Shown here: positions 1 to 10,563 of the stretch, piece after piece | How the letters are laid out: every line of letters starts with the position of its first letter | Numbering within the stretch: the stretch's first letter is position 1 | Source of the DNA: Bimastos eiseni | Taxonomy: Eukaryota > Annelida > Clitellata > Crassiclitellata > Lumbricidae | Direction of reading: 5' to 3' | Assembly: GCA_959347315.1 (NCBI GenBank) | Contig: OY365806.1 | Span: forward strand, 26,249,516 to 26,313,515 | Length of the DNA stretch: 64,000 bases | Translations under genes and position numbers: made by a program | The notes under the pieces: generated by a model | What the model saw: only the letters and a program-made list of their open reading frames with translations | The model's database searches: none | What the model was told of the DNA's origin: nothing

Positions 1-570
1 ACTGTTCATCATCTAAAAATGTGTTCGGCCGTAGAAGTAAAATTTTCGTTAGTATAGCGGCCGAAGCTTCGACCTCAGAAGATTTATCCTATTACCTCCA
101 GAACTTGGTGTTCGTTTCGGCCAAGCTACCCGTACAGTGGACAGTAATTTCATCGCCTTGTTTGACTTGAGGACCACCGCCTTCCTTCAAAATCTGTTTT
201 GTAACACCTTCGCTGACGACCGCCATCTTTACTCACAGCGCGCTTACCGTCTTGTGCCGCAATTTCCTCAAGCATGGTGCCGAGTAATGATGAGTATCAT
301 GAATACCACCCAGACACCAAAGATATATAATAAATAATTAATGTGGTCAGATTTTGTATTGCCTTAACTTTATCTTCGTTTATTTAATAAACTGACAAGA
401 GCGCAGTTGGATTACGGGTATATTGCTGCTATTGCAACAATATACCCGATGATGCATGGATTATCACAAGTTATAACAGAAGTCGAATTTAGCCGTACTG
501 CAGCGATGCAAGGCTCAGAAATGTCCTGCCTACAATTTAACCAACGTCGCCGAGTGGCGGAATGGAAGAA
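1..570. other. Left flank, no gene recognised
   Basis: AT-rich sequence left of the Polinton. The longest open stretch (137-337, plus) is 66 codons, has no recognisable motif and no convincing splice sites. I see nothing else here. Confidence 0.5.
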
Positions 571-576
571 CTAGTC

Positions 577-842
577 AGTAGTAGGAAAGTGAAAAAACTA
601 GGACTATTGACCAATATTATGGTCAATTCACCACCTAATAGGTTATAAACCTATTATTAACCTATAATTAGGTTACAAGATCACCAAAAATCACAACAAC
701 CCACATCATGGTTCTAATACCAGCCAAATAGGCCACCATAAAATTGAAAAATGAGCCACAATTCATGCACAAACCATGGTCAAAACGTCCGCCAATAGGT
801 CAAAAGTCACGGGAATTTCCAATAGTTTCGATGATGAGTCAT
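577..842 (+). repeat. Polinton left terminal inverted repeat
   Basis: About 266 bp, matching the reverse complement of 7493-7761 with only scattered mismatches and small gaps, from the AGTAGTAGG terminus to the inner GATGATGAGTCAT. It includes short internal palindromes such as GACCAATATTATGGTC. Confidence 0.95.
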
Positions 843-913
843 CACGTGGCCACCAAGTCTTCATTATCAACCCAGGAATTAAATGACTCAGGATGACCCA
901 ACCATTTCACCAG

Positions 914-1754
914 CTACTTGTTTCCCCGTTTCCTGATAACTTTTTCTATTCTAAACATTTCTTGAGTAGTCTTCTGTAGCTCCTGTTCGTAAAATGAGCC
1001 CTGTATTTCCTCACCATTATAATCAGTGATCTTATAAGTTGGTGGATCCGTGTATTGAAACTTTGAAATTTTTAGGATCTCTTCCGTCCACCTCGGTGTA
1101 AAACCTTTTTCAAAGATGTTCTTCTTCGTTATTCTAACTTTATCACCGATCGAAAACTTGAGTAGAATAGGTTCCGAGATCTCATCACCGTATAAGTTCA
1201 TCCGAACTACCTTTTCATTCATTTTCAAACTAGCTTTAGAGGGTGTAATTTTAATGGAAGAATGCCTAGTTTCATTATAATTACTAACCATTTCATCCAA
1301 CACATCGATATAGCTTCTAGTTGAATTAGCTGTAAAATACTTAAGCATTTTTTCACGCATTGTTCTATTCCAACGCTCACAACGCACGACTTTTCTTCGT
1401 TCTCCGTAGAATACAACTCAACTAATTTCTTAACGTCTTTACTATAAAATTCTTTACCTTTATCCGGCCAAACCTTGCCTGGTCTTCTACCGCTCTCGAA
1501 ATATTTTAACGAAGTCACTAGCCGTAGATTTTCCACTCTTATCATTTAATGGCACATACCAACCGTACTTGGAAAACACATCTATTACGGTTAGTAAGTA
1601 TTTCACGCCATCGTTATCTTTAGCGAAACTCTTCATATTGACTAAATCAGCAGCCCATATTTCGTCTATTCCACCAACGTACACCTTCCTCTTCCTAAAA
1701 CGTCTTACTACGGGTTTATGTAACTCATCCGCGAGTTCATCAGTCCATTGTCAT
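914..1754 (-). pseudogene. Polinton retroviral-type integrase, frameshifted
   Basis: DDE integrase that would insert the element into the genome. The reading begins near 1754 with a WTDELADELHKP-type start known for Polinton integrases. The core shows the first Asp in IWAADLV (about 1645), the second Asp in VWPDKGKEFYS (about 1470) and the Glu in ERWNRTMREKM (about 1370), so all three catalytic residues are still present. The C-terminal part (914-1250) resembles the chromodomain/SH3-like tail, with KVRI, TPRWTEEI and YKITDYNGE. The gene is split over three frames (1684-1487, 1545-1396 and 1387-914), implying at least two frameshifts. There is also an offset at the presumed initiation codon. 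The product cannot be made in one piece. Family assignment is secure. Confidence 0.92.
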
Positions 1755-1755
1755 T

Positions 1756-2067
1756 TTAGGCTTTTTTTAAACCTAACCCGAGATTAGCTTTAGTAGATAA
1801 TATAGGTTTGACAAGATTTCTTTCTATACGTTCTCATACGCTAGGATTAGGAATATTACTCAACTCATTAACCATCGTTTTATCGGCGACATTCCTAGAA
1901 GCTGTATCGGAGTGCTGACCGTAATGAGCTAAATCGTGATGATATGCATCGTTGTCGACTCTATCGACGGGCTTCGACCAATCCTTAGGAGGCTTCCCCG
2001 GTTCAGCCTGGAGGCAATCTAACCTATAGGTCTGATATTTTCCAACTGAATCGATTAAGAATTCTTG
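1756..2067 (-). pseudogene. Phospholipase A2-like domain ORF, broken
   Basis: Open frame between the integrase and the fibre-like gene, with no ATG and an in-frame TAA just upstream (2068-2070). It contains DRVDNDAYHHDLAHYG followed by an ADK helix and ends in a GLGLKK stretch. The D..A..HD..Y pattern is the catalytic His-Asp helix of the PLA2-like domain known from parvovirus VP1 and from some Polinton/adintovirus proteins, where it helps a particle cross membranes. A TGA at 1834-1836 interrupts it. No canonical glycine-rich calcium loop is seen; an AEPGKPP segment lies where it would be. The assignment rests on the short HD motif and its neighbourhood. Confidence 0.6.
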
Positions 2068-2125
2068 TTAAGTATTTCCTAAATAAGTGTTATTAAGCGA
2101 CGTGTAAATAATAACCTCTTGTCCT

Positions 2126-3154
2126 TCATAATTGTATGCGATTATTCTCCAGTCGGAAATTCTTTCGTTTTTTTTCTTCTCCCCTCAAGCCGATCTTCCA
2201 GCTTCTTACTGCGGTTGGGCACTTGATAGATATCCACGTTTCCATGGTTGCGCTAACCTCAGACACCCATTCACCTTCATCCTTGAATGCATGAAAGGCT
2301 TTGTTATGTGGAGATGAAGCTCTGGCGTTCGCTTGAAAACCAGAAGTACTAGTGTCCGAAGTTAACCTCGGCAGGTAACCGACGTAACATTTTCTTCCTC
2401 GTGTGAGATCGGCCAGCGTTGGTTTCCACTGTAGCATGCAGACGGAAGTTGTTTCAGCACCAGGACCCGTGGATATAATATGAAATCTCCAACACGCGTA
2501 ATTAGTTGAAGGGGGAAATGTAAACTTTATCAAAACTCCAAAATGGATGACATTCGTTTGAGAGGTTAGAATATCTGTAAATACTATTCCATCGTTACTA
2601 GCTTGGACTTTCCAACTAGTAACATATTCGTTATCAGAACGGACGGCGACGATGTAAAATCCCGACATTGATAGAGGAATGGGGAACTTCACCTGTATCC
2701 AAACATTTGCGGTTGTTTCGGAGAAGCAAATATCAGGGTAGTGAGAAGTGTTTTGAAAAGCCCTCCACGGACCGAATTCATGACCTTGCACACTGCGAAA
2801 ACTGCTAGCACTAGCTTCGTAAGTTAAACCGTTTATTATCGTTGTACCAGAAGTCATGGTTGGGGCCGATGTCACCAAAGCTCTCAGGTAATCGCTGGCA
2901 GAAGTATTCGTTATCGCTTGGTTGACTAAGGCTTCGACTTGTCCAAAGCTCACAGTCTGGCTGGCTAAGGCTAGTGGATGAATGCCAGTCGGTAAACCTT
3001 TTATCGAGTGACCATTCATTTCCAAATCGCCGTCCATATCGTTCGTTCCATCTCTTCTTAGAAATTTTTTACTCGCTTGAGATAGAGTAACACCTCCAGA
3101 AATTATTCTTTGAGTTGATCCAGTATCGGTTCGTCCAAATATATCAAAAGGCAT
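2126..3154 (-). CDS. Polinton fibre-like protein with F5/8-type C (discoidin) domain
   Basis: Uninterrupted 342-codon ORF. The N-terminus (residues 1-60) has FGRTDTGSTQR, a GVTLSQA segment and DMDGDLEMNGHSIKGLP. This resembles the shaft/attachment start of fibre-like proteins in Polintons and related viruses and the beta-strand repeats of tail fibres. Residues about 120-245 look like a discoidin fold: aromatic-rich strands, WIQVKFP, GFYIVAVRS, SWKVQASNDG and WRFHIIS, a hallmark F5/8C series that usually binds glycans or lipids. A second, shorter WISIKCP...SWKIGLRG segment near the C-terminus suggests a partial repeat of that fold. The ATG at 3154 lies 22 bases downstream of the protease stop. 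The role (adhesion of a particle to cells) is inferred from family resemblance only. Confidence 0.75.
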   Translation of the reverse strand: MPFDIFGRTDTGSTQRIISGGVTLSQASKKFLRRDGTNDMDGDLEMNGHSIKGLPTGIHPLALASQTVSFGQVEALVNQAITNTSASDYLRALVTSAPTMTSGTTIINGLTYEASASSFRSVQGHEFGPWRAFQNTSHYPDICFSETTANVWIQVKFPIPLSMSGFYIVAVRSDNEYVTSWKVQASNDGIVFTDILTSQTNVIHFGVLIKFTFPPSTNYACWRFHIISTGPGAETTSVCMLQWKPTLADLTRGRKCYVGYLPRLTSDTSTSGFQANARASSPHNKAFHAFKDEGEWVSEVSATMETWISIKCPTAVRSWKIGLRGEEKKRKNFRLENNRIQL

Positions 3155-3176
3155 TTTATATATACAATATTATTAT

Positions 3177-3551
3177 TTAATACAATTCGTTTACGACTTC
3201 TTGAAATTTACAATCATCGTTGATCGTCTTCTTCAATGCATACAAACCTAAATGACCGCAATACACTTCACCGTTAGGTTGTATTCGTTCGCTGTTGTAA
3301 AACAGCGGTCTTTGTAGATAATTTAGCAATTCCGTATGTGGAGGTAATCCATAACTGTCGAAATAAATCTTATCATTGGCGCGCTTGATCCAACACGTCC
3401 AATGCGTTCTTTTACCGTCAGAATCGTCGAGATTAAGGATGCCACGTTCGTTCGCTCTCGGCCTCTTCGGCAACTCGTCTCTTAGAAAAACTCCTCTGAA
3501 ATTGTTTATATTTAGTATCCTCGCCGCTTTGATTAGAGTAACGTTCGACAA
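3177..3551 (-). CDS. Adenain-like cysteine protease of the Polinton
   Basis: Intact 124-codon ORF. Adenovirus-type maturation proteases cleave capsid precursors. The expected His is in THWTCWI (about residue 51), the Asp and the following strand in KIYFDSYGLPP (about 66-76), and the catalytic Cys in YCGHLGLYALK (about 97-107). The usual ...F(R/G)GVFLRDELP-type N-terminal segment is also visible. Length fits the short proteases of Polintons rather than the roughly 200-residue adenovirus enzyme. It sits 52 bases downstream of the polymerase stop and just upstream of the fibre-like gene, the same strand and order as in many Polintons. No frameshift or stop is seen, unlike the genes around it. 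Confidence 0.9.
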   Translation of the reverse strand: MSNVTLIKAARILNINNFRGVFLRDELPKRPRANERGILNLDDSDGKRTHWTCWIKRANDKIYFDSYGLPPHTELLNYLQRPLFYNSERIQPNGEVYCGHLGLYALKKTINDDCKFQEVVNELY

Positions 3552-3603
3552 AGCAATATTAGGTAGCGTTACGCCTTCGACATCGATTTGTTTAGCACTC
3601 GTT

Positions 3604-6600
3604 TTATATTAAAGAATAATGTCCATATGCTAAAGTGTGGATTCCATCTTGCTGAATCACTCGTTTATCATCTTCCGCTGAGAGGACTACCTTGTTTATT
3701 TCCTCGCTGTAGACATCGTGAAGGTGCAATCGAATGACATTCAGCTTTCTCGATTGTTCTCTCTTGGTGAATAAGCAGTCTCTGTAATCTTCGTGAGTGA
3801 TTGATTTCTTAACGACATTCTTCCTGACACCTTTACATTTCTTGTGGTCAACTCCGGCCATCTTGTACGAATACAGTTTCGATCTTAAACCTACAAACGT
3901 TTCGATATGTTTACCAGCTGCTTCATCTTTGAACATTCCAATGACGTTTTTGTCGATGCCAGTTTCTATACCAGAGGGATGGTCTTTAGGATAGTCGCTA
4001 GTGTCGAACCTACTTCTAATGTCGGGTGCTATATCGGCTTAGAAGTCTTCGGTCTTAATTTCATAGGCTAAAGAATCCGTATCTGTAAAAAGTAACTTTG
4101 CTCTCTCATCGTACTTTTTATTGATGTAATTAAAATGAAAATCGTACATTATAGTTTTACTCAAGTCTAAAATACACATACCAAGATATATAGGCTTGTT
4201 GTAACATAGCTTCGTCCGATTCATGTGAATGGTGATTAGGTTTTCATCAAAAATAGTTCGAGTGTCGCAACTCGTTCTCGCTGCTAGCTTAATAGCTTAC
4301 TTCTCACTACACACCAATTTTATGTCTACACGATTCTCAATATTCTCAGACGTCTTGCCAAACAAACTTTTGTTCATTAGTTTGAAAAAGTCTTTTTCGA
4401 AATCGTTGGTGGCTCTGGTCCTTAGATTAGTATTTAGATCTATATACTTTTCAGCCAAGCACTTTCTTCAAATTTAATTCCGCGATTAATTATCATTTTC
4501 TTCAAACCCAAACTTTCATACTGCTTTAAATTTTCGTAATGGAATATATACTTTACTTTATTACACAGGTTTGGACTGAGTTTTAACACATCCGATTCTT
4601 TGGCTTTAACACTCTCTGGAGCAAGAGGATAGTCGTTATGAAGATCGTGCAATTCTCTAGGATATTCCAAATCGACTTCTAATATACATGGTGAAGATCT
4701 CCAATCGTTTAGCTCATCGTTACCCATCCACTGGAACCCATGAGTTGGTAGATTTTTACACATTGCCCATCAGTACAGGTCGTTCGCGTCCAAAAAATTT
4801 ATAAATGTTGAAGGCTGGCTATCGTCAAACGCTTCTCTCATATACTTATTGTTTGCCTGTTCATAACGGTGCGAAATGGTGCTAACACCTCCCCTTATCC
4901 CATGCTTAACCATTAGTATCATATCATAGTCGCTCAGCAACTCCAACTTTACTCCTGTCAACTTCAATACAGCGTCCCAAGCAAGACCTGGCGAAGTATA
5001 ATACCAGGCGGGTTCTAGGCCATAGTTCTCACTGCATACAACTCTAAAATTCTCATATACATCAGCAAGCAGGAGAACATCAGTCACATTATATAAATCG
5101 TGGTATTCTCTCAACGTCTTGAATCCGAATTCTTTCCATACCATCTGTGCATGGTTGTAGTCTTCGTCACTAATACCTGAGTCGTTAAGTATTGAGTAGA
5201 ATGCTGACTTTGGTGGTAGTTCTGTTTCGTTCAGTCGCTCGACGGAATCAACATAATCGTAAGGATATAATCCATTTCTAAGCAAGAGATCGAGCTGATT
5301 ACCAGAATAGTGTTTGTTTATATTCTTACACTGATCTTTGCTCAGGTGCTTCGACAAAGCGTCGAGACTCGATGCCATGAATCTAAAACTATCGATGAAA
5401 CGTAATTCTCGTTTGACAGTTTTTAACTTATTTTCTTCATCTATAAAATTATCAACTACGACTTCTCTACTGAAAGAGATGTACTTATCTTCGTTGCTAG
5501 GAATGCAATTAATCTTTTAGTCATCATCACCTCGTAATTTCTTTACGAATAGATGACTGTCGTAACCGAATAGATTATGGAACAATACTGGGAAAAACTT
5601 GGGAACTATATAATTTAGATTACATTTCTTATGAGCGGCGCCTCTATATTTTCCACTTAAATGGCAATGGTCTCTAACTCGATCTGTACCCGGTTCGCCT
5701 TCGCATATGTGACAAACGATAGCGGAATCGAATAGCGCCTGTTCTTTCTCTCCAAATATTATTTTCTTAGGAAATTTAAATCGATCATGGATATAATTTA
5801 TGTTCTCTATAAGGTTGTCTACGAATATCTGAGCTACATCATCGTCTTCGCTCTTTGCTGTGAACGTCACAGAAGCTTGCGAATATAGGTCATCGTCAAA
5901 ACATTTTATATAGTAGCAGAAAGAACTTGCAACGTGTTTTTGATATCTGTTGGTGTAAGACATATTGGGATCTGGTTGACATGTGTCTATAGGTTTTATG
6001 AAAGATTCAAAATCGGCGCACACGACAAAGGGAACTCTCATCTTTCGATAATAAGTTTTAAAACTCAACATAGTTCCTGGTCCTGGAAGTTCTATCTTTT
6101 GAGCGGCGTGTTGGGAACAGTACTCGGTATGTTTATTTAATGACTTTATATTTCTATATCCTATCAAACATCTTTTACAATAATGCATCGAATTGCATGA
6201 GTTTTTTGTGTGAACCGCCATCAATCTGTTAAAGTTCTTTGTCCAACAATAATGCTTCTTTTCTCCATCAGAAATGAGTAATAGATCTACACCGATATCG
6301 CGCTCGTGCCTCGATAAATATAGTGGGAATAGGTTAATATCTTTCTCGTGACCGAAAACATTAATACTAATATTATTATTTCTCTCAAACTAACTTATCA
6401 CGTTAGCATCCGCTGCGACTGGGAATTCAAAGCTGGACCAATCAAGTTCCTCAGATTGTTTTATTAATTCTTTCGTTATTCTCTCCGAATGTTCGTCAAC
6501 AGGGTTTAAGGCTCTCGTTACACACCACTTGAAGCATTCTTCGTCTTCGTTCTTCATATTAACAATAGCCTTTTTACTCGCTAGACATTTCAGTAGTGGA

Positions 6601-7452
6601 ATGTAAGAACTACCCTTCAGCGGTTTATAAGCAACCGTGTTGATTTCTAATTTTTGAGACGCTCTAAGTCTCCAGTTACTACCTCGCATCTGGAAGGCTG
6701 CTATAGACTCTAGGATTTTATCTTTGGCATTGTTGCAAATTTCGCTGGTATCGGTGGAGTCTAGCACCACCTCAGTCTTTGAACGAAACGGAAAATCCTC
6801 GGTATCTACTTGCCCGGATTTCATATCAATACGCTCCATTGTGCAGGTAAGGATGAAATTAACCTTAGTCTGTCAATTTTTAGTCAACAATCTGCCGCCT
6901 TTGCTCGAATGATGTCAAGAAAAGATGTGGCGTCAATTCCGTTTGCTCCTTCGACAGTGTATTGTTTCGTGAAGCCCTTGATAGTTGTTGCCGTCTCTTT
7001 TATTTCGCGTATTTCCATAAGAATTTTACCGAATATAGATTTAACTTTAGCTTTCAGTGCTTCTATATTCTCGCTCACCTTTCTCCTTGGTTCTTCAGGT
7101 ATGTACCCTTCAATCCACTTTGCGAATGTATTAATAGCAGACTCAGTCTTAACGAATATTTTTCGTGCTGTCGTAGCTGGCTTGGAAACGAGTGTTGGAA
7201 CTCTAATGTCGGAAACGGGTGCGTCCATCAAACTAGCATTGGATGAGATTGGAGTAAAAGATGAGGGGATGAGTGTGTGAGCCCCGTGAGCTTGAATTTT
7301 GGCAATCAAATCCGCTTTCGTAGTCGTGTATAACCTACAATTCCGCTCTATTTCGCAATTTTTTAAAATTCATTAACAGTTTTTCTTGTGTATTCCATTT
7401 TATATTGTGTTGGCATTCCTTTAAGTGAAAAAGGACAAATATTTTCATTCAT
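3604..7452 (-). pseudogene. Polinton protein-primed family B DNA polymerase, degraded
   Basis: Replicative polymerase that would copy the element using a terminal protein primer. The best start is the ATG at 7452; an in-frame ATG at 7398 follows, leading into a small SAP/LEM-like helical segment. The exonuclease motif (CADFESF) is near 6010, the motif B region KLMNKSLFGK near 4360, and the motif C DTDS with flanking residues (LLFTDTDSLAYE) near 4080. Lesions: early stop and frameshift near 7365-7310; frameshift plus stop near 6885-6865; in-frame stops at 6390-6392, 5517-5519, 4770-4772 (inside motif A), 4297-4299 and 4039-4041; and a frameshift near 4450. The gene is dead, but family assignment is certain. 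Confidence 0.95.
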
Positions 7453-7492
7453 TTTATATATGAAAGAATGTTTTTTGTTTGTTTGTTTAGCA

Positions 7493-7761
7493 ATGACTCA
7501 TCATCGAAAATATTGGAAATTCCCGTGACTTTTGACCTATTGGCGGACGTTTTGACCATGGCTTGTGCATGAATTGTGGTTCATTTTTTCAATTTTATGG
7601 TGGCCTATTTGGTCGGTATTAGAACCATGATGTGGGTTGTCGTGATTTTTGGTGATTTTGTAACCTAATTATAGGTTAATAGTAGGTTTTAGAACCTATT
7701 GGGTGGGTGAATTGACCATAATATTGGTCAATTGTCCTAGTTTATTCACTTTCCTACTACT
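7493..7761 (-). repeat. Polinton right terminal inverted repeat
   Basis: About 269 bp inverted partner of 577-842. It ends ...CCTACTACT and is followed directly by the second CTAGTC target-site copy (7762-7767). The inner edge lies about 40 bp upstream of the polymerase start codon. Confidence 0.95.
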
Positions 7762-7767
7762 CTAGTC

Positions 7768-9585
7768 AACCTTCAAAATGTTTCGCGTTTTTCGATAGCG
7801 GTCTCGTACATATTAAGGCATCGGCCCTGCTGATCTTTTTAAATGATTTACTGAGTGCTCAATTGATCGGGTACGTGAGATCCATCACCACCGCTCCCCC
7901 GGTTGAACGGACGCCACCAGTTAAGGACAATGAAGACGCCCGGGACGCCGCATAACGCCATTGAAGGTCCCTCTAGCAGAGGTGGCGCTGTTCGATTCAT
8001 TGATCTGCTGGAACCGCTATATTGAACTGATACCAGCCCCAAATCCAGAAGTTTTATAAAATATATGCGTTATATCGTTCGAATTGAGAGTAAATTTCCC
8101 CATTGTCTCTGCACATTAATGTAGTGAGTACGTTCAAAATGGGCTTTTCTACACCGGTTTCTCGTTTCAGAGAGTGGTATTTGCCTTTATCTCTTCTGTA
8201 ATTTCCGCGCATGCATCGATATACGACTGCTTGAATATTAAGATTTCACTGCTGCTATCGACTGCATATAATCACTGCATCCTACTCAGTCTTTAAGCAT
8301 TCCTTTGGCATATCTGACACTAATCCTCACTGCACGGTTTCTGTCTTCCCATCTGGTCGCACTCAGTAGGCTAGCAACGTTGTTTGAGAAACCGACAGGA
8401 ACACTAGGGCAGAAATTCTTCAGTGGAAGAGTTGTAGACTTGGGGAATGGTATGGATGATAGACTGATAGTACTGTCTCAGTGGGCACTATCACAGCTCA
8501 CAGGCTAAAGAAAAGTATAGAAAAATAGCCAAAATGGGAGCTTTTCGAAGCAATTGACTTATCATATTTTTGATCGCTGCTTATTCAAGCGAATCAAGTG
8601 GAAGAAAAATATAAATATTACAGTGAGACAACGTATTGCCATGATATTGAGTATCGTTGACAGGCTAAAGAAAAGTATCAAAGATTTATATTACAAACCA
8701 GCAGACTAAGACTATCTCTATAGCCTACTCGCTGTTATTATTATCGACATAAGTATCGGCAAAGTATTGCGATACTTTATTGCGATATTAACAGCCCTCT
8801 GTAATATGAACCCTGCTGTTCAACACTTAAAACACTGTCGTATTCTCACACGACTGTACTACTGCAACTCGGTACTTTATGGTCTTTCTGAATGTACATC
8901 GCTTTCTCTATTAAACTAGAATTATACTGCATCTGGCTGCAAGACTGTGCCTTTTACTCTCCTACTGAAAACATTATCACACCCAGTGATATTTCAGTTC
9001 TTCCAAATTTTCGTTCTAATTAAGCTCGAAGGATCAAATTTAAGTTCTAGCTCTATTCCCATTCTGAAAATAATTCCTATTTAGTTTTAATTCAAGTTCT
9101 GAAATAATATCAGTTCTAATTCTAGTTATCAAGTAGTATTTCTTCAAATAATATCTCTTGTAAAGACTGGAGCAACAGCTTTGTTTGGAACATAACACAA
9201 ATTGTTATCTCACTTACACAGACAACATAACACAAAAGACATCATAGTGCAATAATTTCCATTCTGAAATAATACCTATTTCTATTTTCGTTTTCTGAAG
9301 TGTATTTACATTCTAATTCTATTCTCAGAATAATTCAAAATGTTAGATCTTATTCTCATTAACGGAAATTGATAATTTTACTTGTAATTCCTATTTTCTT
9401 TAACGAAAATATTATTGATCACACCTGCTCTTCATTCATTTCATTGACTCACTGTATGTGAGCATATCTGCTACAAGCTGGCACCATTCATGTACAGAGC
9501 ATATGCAGACCATCTGCCCTTTTACATGTCCTCCATGGCCACACTCTGTTGAAGGCTGTTCCTTTCAACGCTCAGAATCTGCTAG
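7768..9585. other. Spacer right of the Polinton, no gene
   Basis: AT-rich, no coding segment recognised. At 9000-9420 there is a loose, degenerate series of TTCTGAAATAAT / ATTCTAATTCTA motifs, probably decayed simple repeat. A short GACAGGCTAAAGAAAAGTAT-like string occurs twice (about 8500 and 8660). Confidence 0.5.
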
Positions 9586-9589
9586 AAAG

Positions 9590-9780
9590 TATCAAGCCTT
9601 CATCAGAAGAACCACGGAAGTCCATTTTCGGTTTATTGATATCCCCACAAAATTTTTTGTAATCTACAGATATATCTGTAGACTTTAAAATTTGTTTAAA
9701 GTCTACTTTAAAAATGTCTTGAGGGGATATATCTATAAACCGAAAATGAGACTTCCGCGACTCTTCCGATGAAGACTTCA
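9590..9780. repeat. Foldback MITE-like hairpin
   Basis: About 190 bp near-perfect palindrome. The left arm (GGAAGTCCATTTTCGGTTTA then GATATCCCC) pairs with the right arm 9728-9775 (GGGGATAT, TAAACCGAAAATGAGACTTCC). The loop is AT-rich with ATCTACAGATATATCTGTAGA, itself palindromic. No coding capacity. Probably a small non-autonomous DNA transposon; family unknown. Confidence 0.7.
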
Positions 9781-10563
9781 TGTTGTCCCTAGTACACATC
9801 AAGTCTTCGGACGGTCCCTGCAACAGTCCAACTGGAACTCTCTACCTCCATATGCTTGCAACTCTCGCAGTGAGACTCTTTCACTATAAGCTGAAAGCAT
9901 ACCTCGTCTGCACATGGCTTTTAATGGCTGCTCGGCTTCGATGTACACTTCTGAACTTTCAGTAAATTACAGTTGCATTGTAATAGGGCCCTTTATATCA
10001 TGTTAATTGGCATGCTGGCAGCTAGGCTATTTGCATATCATAGTGTTTTCAGTATACGAATCTAGCGGTAGTTATAAATCCTAGTTATCTTTCTAAATGT
10101 AGTTTGTCGGACATGGACGAATATGTAAAAAGAATTGTCGTGCAGCAAACAAGATCTGCTGACATTAGAAAAGTGCAGAAGAACCAAACGGATTCTAAAA
10201 TTCGGAAAAATGCAAAATATAGGATACATTATTACACAGAATCACAAAAATCTCGTTGTTTACATACTTGCCATAGATTCAGATATAGACAGAGTAAAAA
10301 GTGGAATATTTTTAGTCTGTAGAGCCAGCCACTAAATGGTAGACATGCAAAAACAAACTGAGAAATATTTAGAAATTTCATGAGCAAAAGGCATCAAAGT
10401 CCGGATCTGTATTCAGGTCTATGGTGATTGAGGGACCAATTCAGCAGTGGTTGGTAGGGTTTGGGGTTGGTTCCCCAGGATCTGCCCTTGCTAGATATGT
10501 GCATACAGACATACATCCACCTGATCTTGTTCTAATCAACCATACTAGTGTGCAATCAAAGAC
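9781..10563. other. Spacer downstream of CIAO1
   Basis: Three-prime flank of CIAO1, likely containing its 3' UTR on the minus strand. No clear polyadenylation signal, other gene or repeat recognised. Short open stretches near 10104-10335 show no family features. Confidence 0.4.

Larger units (their letters stand above)
577..7761 (-). mobile_element. Polinton/Maverick element, 7.2 kb, with both termini
   Basis: Self-synthesising DNA transposon related to adenovirus-like animal viruses. Both ends carry long inverted repeats starting AGTAGTAGGAAAGTG, and the six bases CTAGTC occur immediately outside each end (571-576 and 7762-7767). This is a perfect 6 bp target duplication, the size known for Polintons. 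All recognisable genes lie on the minus strand in the order polymerase, protease, fibre-like protein, PLA2-like domain, integrase. Typical Polintons are 15-20 kb and also encode a packaging ATPase and major and minor capsid proteins. None of these is visible, although both termini are intact, so this is either an internally deleted copy or a compact lineage. Most genes carry lesions, so the copy is old. Confidence 0.96.

Noticed and set aside
9780..10335. Small plus-strand ORFs at 9780-9965 and 10104-10335
   Set aside because: No family resemblance, and they sit downstream of CIAO1 where 3' UTR is expected.
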